Position numbers and translations under genes: made by a program
Assembly (NCBI RefSeq): GCF_016907695.1
Contig: NZ_JAFBCK010000001.1
Span: 806,001 to 870,000, forward strand
Length of the DNA: 64,000 bases
Reading direction: 5' to 3'
Source of the DNA: Actinokineospora baliensis
GTDB lineage: Bacteria; Actinomycetota; Actinomycetes; Mycobacteriales; Pseudonocardiaceae
Notes under the pieces: model-generated
The model's database searches: none
What the model was told of the DNA's origin: nothing
The model's input: the letters and a program-made list of their open reading frames with translations, nothing else
Shown here: in pieces, positions 8,635-17,197 of the stretch
Layout: every line of letters begins with the position of its first letter
How positions within the stretch are numbered: the first letter of the stretch is position 1

Positions 8635-9043
8635 GGTTGAGCTGCCAAGAGACGCCGAACCGGTCGTTGACCCACCCGAACTTGGTGCTGAACCCGTAGT
8701 TGCCCAATGGCATCAGCGGTTGCCCGCCTTCGGACAGGGACGCGTAAAGGCGGTCGATCTCGGCCTCGGAGTCGCAGGTGACGTAGAGCGACATCGACGG
8801 GGTGAAGGTGAAGTCGTGCACGGGCGCGCTGTCGATGGCCCGGATGACCTGCCCACCCGCGTAGAAGCTGGCCAGGTGCACCGTCCCCTCGGCCTCGGGG
8901 CCACCAGGGCCGTCGGGTCCCGCGTGCTTGAGGTCCAGCACCTCGCCGTCGTCGAACAGCGAGACGTAGAACGTGATGGCCGCTTCGGCCTGCTTGCCCT
9001 GGAACATCAGGAAGGGCGTCACCTTCGGTTGCGCTGTGGACAC
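8627..9043 (-). CDS. VOC superfamily protein (PhnB / 3-demethylubiquinone methyltransferase-like)
   Basis: A 138-aa glyoxalase-fold protein. It begins TPFLMFQGKQAEAAITFYVS and contains VIRAIDSAPVHDFTFTPSMS and a terminal GVSWQLNLV, the signature layout of the PhnB-like subgroup often annotated as 3-demethylubiquinone-9 3-methyltransferase. That label is a family name; no methyltransferase motif is visible. GTG at 9043 is preceded by a GAGGAG-type ribosome-binding site. It is probably co-transcribed with the downstream N-acetyltransferase, which it overlaps, and is divergent from menE. Confidence 0.88.
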   Translation of the reverse strand: MSTAQPKVTPFLMFQGKQAEAAITFYVSLFDDGEVLDLKHAGPDGPGGPEAEGTVHLASFYAGGQVIRAIDSAPVHDFTFTPSMSLYVTCDSEAEIDRLYASLSEGGQPLMPLGNYGFSTKFGWVNDRFGVSWQLNLV

Positions 9044-9117
9044 AGTCGGCCACTCCTCTCGTCGACGTTGGTGTCGAGAGTAGGCACAAGTACCGACGGA
9101 ACTGGGAGGATGGCCGC

Positions 9118-10275
9118 GTGCACCCTGTCGACCTCGATGGCACTGCGGCGGCGGTTCAGGCTCTAGCACGTGCCTTGCGCCCCCACTTGGACGGCGACAC
9201 AGGGCCAGCAGTGGTGCCGTTGGGCCCTGGAGAGGCGCTAGACGTTCTTCGTCCCGAACTGCCGGTAGAGGCGGATACGGCGTTGATCGTGCGGACCTCG
9301 GGCTCCACAGGTTCAGCCAAAGGTGTGCTGCTGTCCGCAGCGGCGCTAAGAGCCTCCGCAACGGCGACCCATGCTCGGCTCGGCGGACCGGGCACGTGGC
9401 TCTTGACCATGCCCGCCCACCACATCGCGGGCGTGCAAGTTGTCGTGCGGTCCCTCCTGGTCGGTACCGCGTTGGCGGTCCTACCGGCAGGCGGTTTCCA
9501 AGGGCGGCGTTTCGTCGAGGCAGCCTCTGATGTGTTGATGGCCGAAGGACCGCGCTACACGGCTCTAGTCCCCACGCAGCTGACCCGGCTGCTGGCTGAA
9601 GGCGGAGACGCCTTGGCGGCAGTGCGCTCTTTCGACGCTGTGCTGGTCGGTGGCGCAGCGACAAGCCCGAGCACTCTTAGGCAAGCGCGCGAAGCGGGCA
9701 TCAACGCCGTCACCACCTACGGCATGTCTGAAACCGCAGGCGGGTGTGTGTACGACGGTTCCCCACTCGATGGGACACGAGTGCGCCTAGTGGACGACGT
9801 GATCCACCTCAGCGGTCCGTCGCTCGCGCACGGCTACCGCCTCGACCCCGACAACCCGGCTTTCACCGACGGCTGGTTCCACACATCGGACCTGGGGCGC
9901 CTGGTCGACGGCCGGCTACAGGTGCTCGGCCGCACAGACGACCTCATCAACACCGGCGGCAAGAAGGTGGCCCCCACGGCGGTGGAGCGGGTGCTGACCG
10001 CGCAGCCGGGCGTGGTGGAAGCGTGCGTAGTGGGCCTGCCAGACCCTGAATGGGGTGAACGGGTCGCCGCCGCGATCGTCTCCAGCGGCGGGGTGGACAC
10101 CGAGGAGCTGACGAGCGCCGTCAAGCGGGAACTCGGCCCGCACGCGGCCCCGAAGCAGATCCACATTGTCCCCGAGCTCCCGCTGCGCGGCCCCGGGAAG
10201 GTGGACCGCGCGGCGGTCGCCCGGCTCTTGTCGGCGGCGCGAATCTCGGTGGAGCAGAGCCCTGAGCACGGGTAA
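9118..10275 (+). CDS. menE: O-succinylbenzoate-CoA ligase MenE
   Basis: An adenylate-forming enzyme of 385 aa that activates O-succinylbenzoate with ATP and CoA, the step before MenB. The AMP-binding P-loop TSGSTGSAKGV is at residues 60-70, followed by TYGMSETAGG, the FHTSDLG motif and the C-terminal catalytic lysine region LRGPGKVDRAAV. Short length without a large N-terminal domain is usual for actinobacterial MenE. Start is GTG at 9118, 74 nt from the divergent VOC gene, so a two-way promoter lies in 9044-9117. It runs ahead of a GNAT-like gene and menA. Confidence 0.94.
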   Translation: MHPVDLDGTAAAVQALARALRPHLDGDTGPAVVPLGPGEALDVLRPELPVEADTALIVRTSGSTGSAKGVLLSAAALRASATATHARLGGPGTWLLTMPAHHIAGVQVVVRSLLVGTALAVLPAGGFQGRRFVEAASDVLMAEGPRYTALVPTQLTRLLAEGGDALAAVRSFDAVLVGGAATSPSTLRQAREAGINAVTTYGMSETAGGCVYDGSPLDGTRVRLVDDVIHLSGPSLAHGYRLDPDNPAFTDGWFHTSDLGRLVDGRLQVLGRTDDLINTGGKKVAPTAVERVLTAQPGVVEACVVGLPDPEWGERVAAAIVSSGGVDTEELTSAVKRELGPHAAPKQIHIVPELPLRGPGKVDRAAVARLLSAARISVEQSPEHG

Positions 10276-10287
10276 CGTCCCCGGACT

Positions 10288-11028
10288 GTGGACCTCGTCA
10301 TCACCTCCCTCGCACAACGACCCGACCTCGACGCGGTGCTCGACGACTTCCCGAACTCCTGGCCGGTGTTCATGCAGAAGGACCCCATGAGCGGGGTCTA
10401 CTACGGGGTCTCGAGCCTGCACTACCCCGAGCACGTGCTGGTCGCCTACGACCGCGACCACCCGGAGCGGTTGGTCGCCAAGGCGCACAGCGTGCCGTTC
10501 CGGTGGACCGAGGAAGTGCTGCCTCCCGGCGGGTGGGACCGGGTGATCCAGCGCGCCTCGGTCGGCCACGCCAACGGCGAGGAACCGAACCTGGTGTCCG
10601 CGCTGGAGATCAACGTCCAGACCGACATGCGCGGCACCGGGCTCTCCGCCGTCATGCTCGGCGCCATGCGCGACAACACGCGCGCCCTGGGGTTCGACAC
10701 GTTGGTGGCGCCCGTGCGCCCCAACGGCAAACCCGAGCACCCGGAGGTCCCGCTGGGCCAGTACGCGGGGTGGACCAGGGAGGACGGCCTCCCGGTCGAC
10801 CCGTGGCTGCGGGTGCACGTCCGCGCGGGCGGGGTCATCGAGGCCATCGCCGTGCGGTCGATGACGATCACCGGGACGCTGGCGGAGTGGCGGTCGTGGA
10901 CGGGGTTGCCGTTCGAGCGGTCCGGCGAGGTGCTGGTGCCGGGTGCGCTGGTCCCGGTGCACTGCGACGTTGACCACGACTACGCGGTGTACGTGGAGCC
11001 CAACGTGTGGGTGCGCCACAAGACGTGA
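10288..11028 (+). CDS. GNAT-fold acetyltransferase-like protein
   Basis: A 246-aa protein starting 12 nt after menE. The centre has an acetyl-CoA-binding-like segment, INVQTDMRGTGLSAVMLGAM, with the R-G-x-G spacing of GNAT motif A, then LGFDTLVAPVRPNGK. The N-terminal half (WPVFMQKDPMSGVYY, HVLVAYDRDHPERLVAKAHS) and the C-terminal half fit the wider GNAT fold. The substrate cannot be inferred. Position between menE and menA suggests co-transcription but not necessarily a menaquinone role. Confidence 0.75.
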   Translation: MDLVITSLAQRPDLDAVLDDFPNSWPVFMQKDPMSGVYYGVSSLHYPEHVLVAYDRDHPERLVAKAHSVPFRWTEEVLPPGGWDRVIQRASVGHANGEEPNLVSALEINVQTDMRGTGLSAVMLGAMRDNTRALGFDTLVAPVRPNGKPEHPEVPLGQYAGWTREDGLPVDPWLRVHVRAGGVIEAIAVRSMTITGTLAEWRSWTGLPFERSGEVLVPGALVPVHCDVDHDYAVYVEPNVWVRHKT

Positions 11029-11074
11029 CGAGTCACTCACCGCCCGGCAAGCCCCGATCAGTGAAGATGGACCG

Positions 11075-11947
11075 ATGGCGACAGTCGCGGAGTGGATCGA
11101 GGGTGCGCGCGTGCGCACACTGCCGAACTCGGTGGCCCCGGTCCTGGTCGGCTCAGGGGCCGCCGCCGCAGTAGGCACTTTCTCGTTGATCCGCGCGGCG
11201 TTGGCGCTCTTGGTGTCTTTGGCGTTGCAGGTCGGGGTGAACTACGCCAACGACTACTCGGACGGGGTAAGAGGCACCGACAGCGAGCGGGTCGGCCCGT
11301 TGCGATTGGTTGGCTCTGGAGTCGCCGCGCCGGGCACCGTGAAGGCTGCCGCGTTCTCTTGCTTCGCGCTGGGCGCTATCGCCGGTCTCGTGTTGGTGTC
11401 CATGTCGGGCCATTGGTGGTTGCTGGCGGTGGGTGCCGCGAGCATCGCGGGCGCGTGGTTCTACACCGGTGGCGAGAAACCCTACGGCTACTCGGGTTTG
11501 GGCGAGGTCGCCGTCTTCCTCTTCTTCGGTCTCATCGCCGTGTTGGGCACCGAGTACGTGCAGGCGGACCGGGTGAGCTGGTTCGGCGCCGCGGGCGCTG
11601 CGGCGATGGGGTCCTTCTCGGCGGCGGTACTGGTCGCGAACAACCTGCGCGACGTCCCCACAGACCGGGTAGCCGGTAAGAACACCCTCGCGGTGCGGCT
11701 GGGCGAGCCGCGCACCCGCGTGCTCTACCAGGTTCTCGTGGCCATCCCGTTCATCGTGACCGTGGCCGCAGCGTTCACGGCGCCTATAGCGCTCGTGGGC
11801 CTCGTTGCCGCTGCCTTTGTCGTGCCTTCTGTTCGCGTTGTCGCGCGGGGGGAGACAGGCATGAAGCTGATCCCCGTGTTGAAGCAGACCGGGCTAGCGA
11901 TGTTGAGCTGGGCCATTGTCACGGCGACCGCGGTCGGGCTCTCTTAG
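11075..11947 (+). CDS. menA: 1,4-dihydroxy-2-naphthoate polyprenyltransferase MenA
   Basis: A UbiA-superfamily integral membrane prenyltransferase (290 aa, about nine hydrophobic helices) that attaches the polyprenyl tail to 1,4-dihydroxy-2-naphthoate. Both Asp-rich prenyl-diphosphate motifs are visible: [11 protein letters not shown] at residues 59-69 and [14 protein letters not shown] at 189-202. ATG at 11075 follows GTGAAGATGGACCG, a weak purine-rich region. Its stop codon is interleaved with that of the convergent cysteine desulfhydrase gene. Confidence 0.95.
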   Translation: MATVAEWIEGARVRTLPNSVAPVLVGSGAAAAVGTFSLIRAALALLVSLALQVGVNYANDYSDGVRGTDSERVGPLRLVGSGVAAPGTVKAAAFSCFALGAIAGLVLVSMSGHWWLLAVGAASIAGAWFYTGGEKPYGYSGLGEVAVFLFFGLIAVLGTEYVQADRVSWFGAAGAAAMGSFSAAVLVANNLRDVPTDRVAGKNTLAVRLGEPRTRVLYQVLVAIPFIVTVAAAFTAPIALVGLVAAAFVVPSVRVVARGETGMKLIPVLKQTGLAMLSWAIVTATAVGLS

Positions 11948-13035
11948 CCGTTCCACTCGCCAGTCGCGAAGAACGTCTCCAGCACCTCGTCGTAAGGGGC
12001 GAGATCAATGCCCTGCGCGGTGAGCCAAGCGTCGTCGTAGTAGGTGTGCGAGTACCTTTCCCCGCCATCGCACAGGAGCGTGACGACGCTCCCGGTCACG
12101 CCCGCCGCCTTGAGCTCGGCGAGGATCTCGAACGCACCCCACAGGTTCGTCCCGGTGGACCCGCCGACCCGGCGGCCCAGCACCCGCTCCACCCGCCGGA
12201 TCACCGCGACCGACGCGGCGTCCGGGACCTTGATCATGCGGTCGACCACCTGGCCGAGGAACGACGGTTCCACCCTCGGCCGCCCGATCCCCTCGATCCG
12301 CGACCCCCGGCAGCCGGTCAGCCCCGGCACCGCGTCCCGCCAGGCCTCGAAGAACACCGAGTTCTCCGGGTCGACCACGGCCAGCCGGGTGCTCAGCTTG
12401 CGGTAGCGGACGTAGCGGCCGATCGTCGCGCTGGTGCCGCCGGTCCCGGCGCCCACCACGATCCACGCGGGCTCGGCGTGCGGCTCCAGCGCCATCTGCT
12501 CGAACACCGACTCGGCGATGTTGTTGTTGCCGCGCCAGTCGGTGGCCCGCTCGGCGTGGGTGAACTGGTCCATGAAGTGCCCGCCGAGTTCGGCGGCCAG
12601 CCGGTTGGACTCGGTGTAGATCTGGCCCGGCTCGTCGACGAAGTGACATCGGCCACCCTGCCGCTCGATCAGGTGCACCTTCTCCGGGCTGGTCGTGCGC
12701 GGCATCACGGCGATGAACGGCAGGCCGAGCATGCGGGCGAAGTACGCCTCGGACACGGCGGTCGACCCCGAGGACGCCTCGATCACCGGGGTGCCCTCGA
12801 CGATCCAGCCGTTGCACAACGCGTACAGGAACAGCGACCGGGCCAACCGGTGCTTGAGCGAACCAGTGGGATGGGTTGACTCGTCCTTGAGGTAGAGCCG
12901 CACGCCCCACTGCTCGGGCAGCGGGTACGGCAGCAGGTGGGTGTCGGCGCTGCGGTTGGCGTCGGCCTCGATCAGCCGCACCGCCTCGCACACCCACGCC
13001 CGGGTCTTGTCGCTGCACCTGTCCACCGCGGTCAT
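11944..13035 (-). CDS. cds1: PLP-dependent cysteine synthase-fold protein, Cds1-type L-cysteine desulfhydrase
   Basis: A 363-aa fold-type II PLP enzyme. The internal-aldimine lysine is Lys61 in [14 protein letters not shown], the substrate-binding loop is [15 protein letters not shown] and the phosphate-binding loop is [14 protein letters not shown]. The overall sequence, including [13 protein letters not shown] and the C-terminal [11 protein letters not shown], matches actinobacterial Cds1 (M. tuberculosis Rv3684), which releases H2S and pyruvate from cysteine; that assignment is by recalled similarity. ATG at 13035 gives the family-typical start. Cystathionine synthase-like activity remains possible. 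Confidence 0.85.
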   Translation of the reverse strand: MTAVDRCSDKTRAWVCEAVRLIEADANRSADTHLLPYPLPEQWGVRLYLKDESTHPTGSLKHRLARSLFLYALCNGWIVEGTPVIEASSGSTAVSEAYFARMLGLPFIAVMPRTTSPEKVHLIERQGGRCHFVDEPGQIYTESNRLAAELGGHFMDQFTHAERATDWRGNNNIAESVFEQMALEPHAEPAWIVVGAGTGGTSATIGRYVRYRKLSTRLAVVDPENSVFFEAWRDAVPGLTGCRGSRIEGIGRPRVEPSFLGQVVDRMIKVPDAASVAVIRRVERVLGRRVGGSTGTNLWGAFEILAELKAAGVTGSVVTLLCDGGERYSHTYYDDAWLTAQGIDLAPYDEVLETFFATGEWNG

Positions 13036-13103
13036 GTACCAACATTAGCGCCTAGCAGCGGTTTTCCCAGCGCCCCAACGAGTGGCGGAGGCGTAGCGCA
13101 GAG

Positions 13104-13373
13104 TTAGGCGCCGTCGCGCAGCTGCGCACGAAGGCGCGCGCGCTCGGCGTTGCGACCCGCGTGGCGGGCGGCGAGCCCGGCGGTGACGCGCGTGTTGAGG
13201 CCGCGGAAGAGCAGGAGCCCGAGCGGGAAGCCGACGACGACGCCGACGGCCACCGCGACCAGCAGCGGGATGTCGAACAACACCAGCAGAGCCGCCACCG
13301 CCGCGACCAGGAGCACGCGCACGGCGGTGTAGAGGGCCAGGTCACGACCCAGGTTGCTGTCGGGCTTGTCCAC
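13104..13373 (-). CDS. DUF4229 small membrane protein
   Basis: An 89-aa protein with two adjacent hydrophobic helices (VLLVAAVAALLVLFDIPLLV and AVAVGVVVGFPLGLLLF) and a basic C-terminal tail of about 35 residues (RHAGRNAERARLRAQLRDGA). This two-helix plus charged-tail layout matches DUF4229, commonly found next to menA and related genes in actinomycetes. Function is unknown. GTG start at 13373, 9 nt downstream of the Lrp regulator gene on the same strand. Confidence 0.8.
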   Translation of the reverse strand: MDKPDSNLGRDLALYTAVRVLLVAAVAALLVLFDIPLLVAVAVGVVVGFPLGLLLFRGLNTRVTAGLAARHAGRNAERARLRAQLRDGA

Positions 13374-13382
13374 GCCCCGAGG

Positions 13383-13841
13383 CTACCCCTCGGTCTCCTC
13401 GACGGTGTTCGGCCTGCCCTCGAAGCGGGTGGACAGCACCACCGTCGACCGGGTGCGGGCCACGCCCTTGATCCGCCGCAGCCTGCTCAGCGCGCGCTCC
13501 AGGTCGTCGACCGTGGCCACCCTGACCTTGACCACGAACGCCTCGTCACCGGCCACCCGGTAGCAGCTCTCGACCTCCACCAGCTCCGCGAGCGCGTCGG
13601 CGACCTCCTCGTCGTCGGCGGTATCGGTCGGGTGAATTCCCACGAGGGCGGTGACCCCGAGACCGACCGCGCGCGGGTCGACCTGCGCGTGGTAGCCGGT
13701 GATCACGCCGGACGACTCCAGCTTGGCCACCCGCTCGTGCACGGCCGAGGCGGAGAGCCCGACCTGTCGTCCCAGGTCGGCGTAGGTGACCCGGCCGTTG
13801 GTGCGCAGCGCGGCGATGATGCGGCGATCAACTGTGTCCAC
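13383..13841 (-). CDS. Lrp/AsnC family transcriptional regulator
   Basis: A 152-aa feast/famine regulator. The N-terminal helix-turn-helix is at about residues 15-45 (VTYADLGRQVGLSASAVHER), followed by the linker GVITGYHAQVDPRAVGLGV and a RAM/ACT ligand domain (VESCYRVAGDEAFVVKVRV). GTG at 13841 gives MDTVDRRIIAAL, which fits the family N-terminus; a TTG three codons upstream is less likely. It is divergent from bldC across a 170-nt gap and followed by the DUF4229 gene. The effector is not predictable. Confidence 0.9.
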   Translation of the reverse strand: MDTVDRRIIAALRTNGRVTYADLGRQVGLSASAVHERVAKLESSGVITGYHAQVDPRAVGLGVTALVGIHPTDTADDEEVADALAELVEVESCYRVAGDEAFVVKVRVATVDDLERALSRLRRIKGVARTRSTVVLSTRFEGRPNTVEETEG

Positions 13842-14012
13842 GGGGCGCAAGCGTACGGCGTGCGCACCCGGTGTCCGAACCGGTCGATTTGTCCCTTACT
13901 ACCTCTTTACCATCAGCCAACCGTTCGAGTACCCAATGGTCGAAGTGCCACGATGCTCCTGGTTTACCCCGATCGACGGGTCCCCCCGATCGACTGAGCC
14001 AAGGAGACGGCG

Positions 14013-14222
14013 ATGACTGTGGCGCACGTCGGAGAACGGCTGCTGACCCCGGGAGAGGTCGCCACGCTGTTCCGAGTCGACCCCAAGACGGTGACCAGGT
14101 GGGCGACCGCGGGTCGCATCGGCTCGATCCGCACCCCCGGTGGTCACCGGCGGTTCCGCGAGTCCGAGGTCAAGACCCTGCTGGCGGAGCTCACCACCGA
14201 GGCCTCCGAGCAGACCGGCTGA
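14013..14222 (+). CDS. bldC: Developmental regulator BldC (MerR-like DNA-binding protein)
   Basis: A 69-aa protein that is essentially only a MerR-type winged helix-turn-helix, with LLTPGEVATLFRVDPKTVTR and the wing IGSIRTPGGHRRFRESEV. This matches BldC of streptomycetes almost over its whole length. BldC lacks an effector domain and binds direct repeats cooperatively to control the timing of development. A strong AAGGAG ribosome-binding site precedes ATG 14013. A GC-rich hairpin follows the stop. Confidence 0.95.
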   Translation: MTVAHVGERLLTPGEVATLFRVDPKTVTRWATAGRIGSIRTPGGHRRFRESEVKTLLAELTTEASEQTG

Positions 14223-14235
14223 CCGAGCAGCGCGC

Positions 14236-14263
14236 GGTGGGCCCGCCAACCCGCGGGCCCACC
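14236..14263 (+). terminator. Hairpin terminator after bldC
   Basis: An 11-bp perfect stem (GGTGGGCCCGC with its complement) and a 6-nt loop start 14 nt after the bldC stop. There is no U-tract, as is common for high-GC actinomycetes. A weaker 7-bp stem (14274-14280 with 14292-14298) follows directly. Confidence 0.7.
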
Positions 14264-14359
14264 CCCGGCCCTTCCCCGCCAGGTTGCCCCCGGCGGGGCC
14301 CACGACCCGACAAAACCGGCTAACCTCGAACACCTGACCCGTTCGAAAGGTGGCCCCGC

Positions 14360-14548
14360 ATGCTGTACCTGCTCGCCGCGGTCGGCGCTATCACCGTCGG
14401 CGTGCTGCTGTGGCGGGCCTTCGGGGCGCGCCCGGCCGAGGTGGCCCCCCGGCCGGGTCGGGTGGTCGCACCCGACGACGACCCGGAGTTCCTGCGCGGG
14501 CTCGACAAGTTCCGCAAGTCCGACGGCGAGGACCAGCCCCCGGCCTGA
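14360..14548 (+). CDS. Small single-pass membrane protein (62 aa)
   Basis: A 62-aa protein with one N-terminal hydrophobic helix (LYLLAAVGAITVGVLLWRAF) and a charged tail containing DDDPEFLRGLDKFRKSDGE. An AAAGGTGG stretch sits ahead of ATG 14360. I recall similar short proteins in related actinomycetes but assign no function. Its 3' end is 3 nt from the convergent MinD-like gene. Confidence 0.7.
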   Translation: MLYLLAAVGAITVGVLLWRAFGARPAEVAPRPGRVVAPDDDPEFLRGLDKFRKSDGEDQPPA

Positions 14549-14551
14549 GCC

Positions 14552-16102
14552 TCAGGCCATCCGGGGGCGGGGCCCGCTGGCGAAGTCGTCGGCCACGGTC
14601 GCGGCCAGCTCCAGCAGCGCCAGCCGGGTTTCCGGCGCCAGCCGCTCCAACTCGATCTCCGCGCCCTCTTCCAGGTGCGGGTCGAACGGGATCCGGCAGA
14701 CCGCCCTGCACCGGGCGCCGAAGTGCTGCGCCAGCTTGTCCAGGTCGACCGAACCGGACTTGGGCCGCACCGAGTTGATCACCGCGACCGACCGGGCGAC
14801 CAGCGTCCGGTAGCCGTGCGCGTCCAACCAGTCCAGCGTCGCCGACGCGCTGCGGGCACCGTCGACCGAGCCGGACGACACGATCACCAGCGAATCGGCC
14901 AGGTCCAGCACGCCCTTCATCGCCGAGTGCATCAGACCGGTGCCGCAGTCGGTGAGCACGATGTTGTAGAAGTGCTCCAACAGCGCCACCGTGCGCCGGT
15001 AGTCGTCCTCGCTGAACGCCTCCGACACCGCCGGGTCCTGCTCGCTGGCCAACACCTCCAGCCGCGACGGCCCCTGCGAGGTGTACGCCCGGATGTCGCT
15101 GTAGCGGCGGATCCGGCCCGCGTCGCGCAGCAGGTGCCGCACCGTGGCCGTGGTCTCCAGCGGGATCTTCTGGCTCAGCGTGCCCCGGTCGGGGTTGGCG
15201 TCGACCGCGATCACCCGGTCACCGCGCAGCGACGAGAACGTCGAACCGAGCGTGGTGGTGGTCGTCGTCTTGCCCACCCCGCCCTTGAGGCTGAGCATCG
15301 CGATCTTGTAGCAGCCGCGCAGCGGCTGGTTCACCCGGCCGATGAGCTCGCGCCTGCGCACCTCCGCCGGGCTCTCCCCGACGTTGACGAGCCTGCCGGT
15401 GGCCACGTAGACCGCCCGGCGCCACCCGGATTGCGGCGCCCGCTTGGTCTGCTTGAGCAACCGCGCCGAGGACAGCTCCTCACCGTGCCCCGGCTGCGGG
15501 TCGCTGTAGTAGCCCTGGCCGACCTGGTGCGGGCCGGTGATGGCCGCGTTCTGCGCGTACGGGTTCTGCGGGCCGGGCGGCGGCTGCCCCGGACCGGGGA
15601 AGTGCTGCATGGGCGGCGGGAACTGCTGCATCGGCTGCGGCGGGCGCTGCTGCTGGACCGGCGGCCGCGGCGGCTGCGGGGGCTGGTGCTGCACCGGCGG
15701 CTGCTGGTGGACCGGCGCCTGCTGGACGGGCGGCTGCACCACCGGCGGCGGCTGCACGGGTGGCTGCGGCGCGGTCTGGTGGGCCGGGTTCGGGTGGCCG
15801 GGGTTGGCCACGATCTGGGTCTCGTTGGGGTTGGGCTGGGTCGGGATGGCCTGCGGCTGCTGGGCGGGGCCGCGCTGGGTCATCGGCTGCGTGCCCGCCT
15901 GCTGGGGGTCATGACCGGCGTTCGGCGGCGCGTAGAGCGCGGCTTGGTCGGCGGGCTCCGGCTGCGCGGCCGGGTCCGGCCCGGCCAGGTGCGCCTCGGC
16001 GAGCTCGGGATCCGGGCCGAAGTCTGGCGTCCCGGTGTCGGTTCCCCCGGTCACCACCGGCGGCCGCCACGCCGCCTCGGACTCGTCATGGCGTCCAGTC
16101 AC
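14552..16102 (-). CDS. MinD/ParA-like ATPase with Pro/Gln-rich N-terminal tail
   Basis: A 516-aa protein in two parts. Residues 1 to about 200 are low-complexity and rich in Pro and Gln (PPVQPPPVVQPPVQQ-type repeats). From about residue 269 a deviant-Walker ATPase domain begins, with P-loop KGGVGKTTTT at 273-282, VIAVDANPDRGTLSQ and VLTDCGTGLMHSAMKG. The layout resembles the EspI/SCO5717-type MinD-like proteins of actinobacteria, some tied to type VII secretion, but no secretion genes are nearby here. GTG start at 16102. Confidence 0.85.
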   Translation of the reverse strand: MTGRHDESEAAWRPPVVTGGTDTGTPDFGPDPELAEAHLAGPDPAAQPEPADQAALYAPPNAGHDPQQAGTQPMTQRGPAQQPQAIPTQPNPNETQIVANPGHPNPAHQTAPQPPVQPPPVVQPPVQQAPVHQQPPVQHQPPQPPRPPVQQQRPPQPMQQFPPPMQHFPGPGQPPPGPQNPYAQNAAITGPHQVGQGYYSDPQPGHGEELSSARLLKQTKRAPQSGWRRAVYVATGRLVNVGESPAEVRRRELIGRVNQPLRGCYKIAMLSLKGGVGKTTTTTTLGSTFSSLRGDRVIAVDANPDRGTLSQKIPLETTATVRHLLRDAGRIRRYSDIRAYTSQGPSRLEVLASEQDPAVSEAFSEDDYRRTVALLEHFYNIVLTDCGTGLMHSAMKGVLDLADSLVIVSSGSVDGARSASATLDWLDAHGYRTLVARSVAVINSVRPKSGSVDLDKLAQHFGARCRAVCRIPFDPHLEEGAEIELERLAPETRLALLELAATVADDFASGPRPRMA

Positions 16103-16244
16103 CCCTGAGACCCCTCCCGCGAACCTCGACCCTGTGGGGGCGACGGTAGTCGCTCACCGCGCCACCCACCGAAGGGGGTAACGCGGTGTGCACAAGCAAC
16201 CGCAGGTGGGAGGGGGTCAGGCAGCCGGGGTGGGCGGGCGGGGG

Positions 16245-17195
16245 TCAGGCATACGAGTGGAGACCGGCGATGACCAGGTTGATGAAGAACAGGTTGAACA
16301 CGACCAGCGCGAAGGCGACCGAGTTGATCACAGCGGCCCTGGTGCCGCGCCAGCCCGCCGTCGCCCGCGAGTGCAGGTACCCGGCGTAGACGACCCAGGC
16401 GACGAACGCGACGGTCTCCTTGGGATCCCAGCCCCAGAACCGGCCCCAGGCCGCCTCGGCCCAGATGGCGCCGCAGATGATGCCGAAGGTGTAGATCGGG
16501 AAGGCGAAGATCGTGGTGCGGTAGGCGAGCCGGTCGAGGGACGCGGCCTCCGGCAGCTTCGGGCCGATCCGCGTGAAGCGGGTGGGGTCCGCGTCGTGCC
16601 GGACCTTGACCAGGTACAGCAGGCTGAACACCCCGGGCACCAGGAACAGGCCGCTGGACAGGATGGCCGCGGAGACGTGGATGACCAGCCAGTACGACTG
16701 CAGCGCGGGCATCACCGGTCCGGCGGCGGTGTAGAGCGCGGTGCCGCCGAGGAACATCAGGATGACGACCGGGGTGAGCACGAACGCGCCGAGCCTGCGC
16801 ACGTCGAACTTGCGCAGCAGCACCAGCCAGGTGACCACGGCGACCAGCATCGTGGCGGCGCCGTACTCGTACATGTTGCCCCAGGGGGCGCGGCCGGTGG
16901 CGATCCCGCGCAGCACGATCGAGCTCAGGTGCAGCAGGGCGCCGAGCACGGTCAGCGCGACGGCCATCCGGCCGAACCGCTCGGGCTTGCCGACCGAGGT
17001 GGGTTCCTCGATGCGGCCGATGGCGGGGGCGGCCGGGGCGCCCGCGCCGACCAGTTCGCGGGCCCGCTCGGACTTCTTCGCCTTGCGCGTGAAGGCCTGC
17101 TCGGTGGTATAGAACACCATCGCGAACACGTAGACCAGGGCGGCGGCGCGGTAGAGCCAGTCGCTGTAGGTGGCCAGCGTCTCGTTGACCGGCAT
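16245..17195 (-). CDS. ccsB: Cytochrome c biogenesis protein CcsB/ResC
   Basis: A 316-aa polytopic membrane protein of the system II heme-lyase complex, which attaches heme to apocytochrome c outside the membrane. The tryptophan-rich WWD-type motif WGRFWGWDPKETVAFVAW is present, and conserved histidines occur in LLHLSS, LVIHVSA and YLHSRA. About eight membrane helices are visible. ATG at 17195 follows an AAGG-type site and lies 2 nt after resB, completing a ccdA-resB-ccsB operon. Confidence 0.95.
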   Translation of the reverse strand: MPVNETLATYSDWLYRAAALVYVFAMVFYTTEQAFTRKAKKSERARELVGAGAPAAPAIGRIEEPTSVGKPERFGRMAVALTVLGALLHLSSIVLRGIATGRAPWGNMYEYGAATMLVAVVTWLVLLRKFDVRRLGAFVLTPVVILMFLGGTALYTAAGPVMPALQSYWLVIHVSAAILSSGLFLVPGVFSLLYLVKVRHDADPTRFTRIGPKLPEAASLDRLAYRTTIFAFPIYTFGIICGAIWAEAAWGRFWGWDPKETVAFVAWVVYAGYLHSRATAGWRGTRAAVINSVAFALVVFNLFFINLVIAGLHSYA

Positions 17196-17197
17196 CC

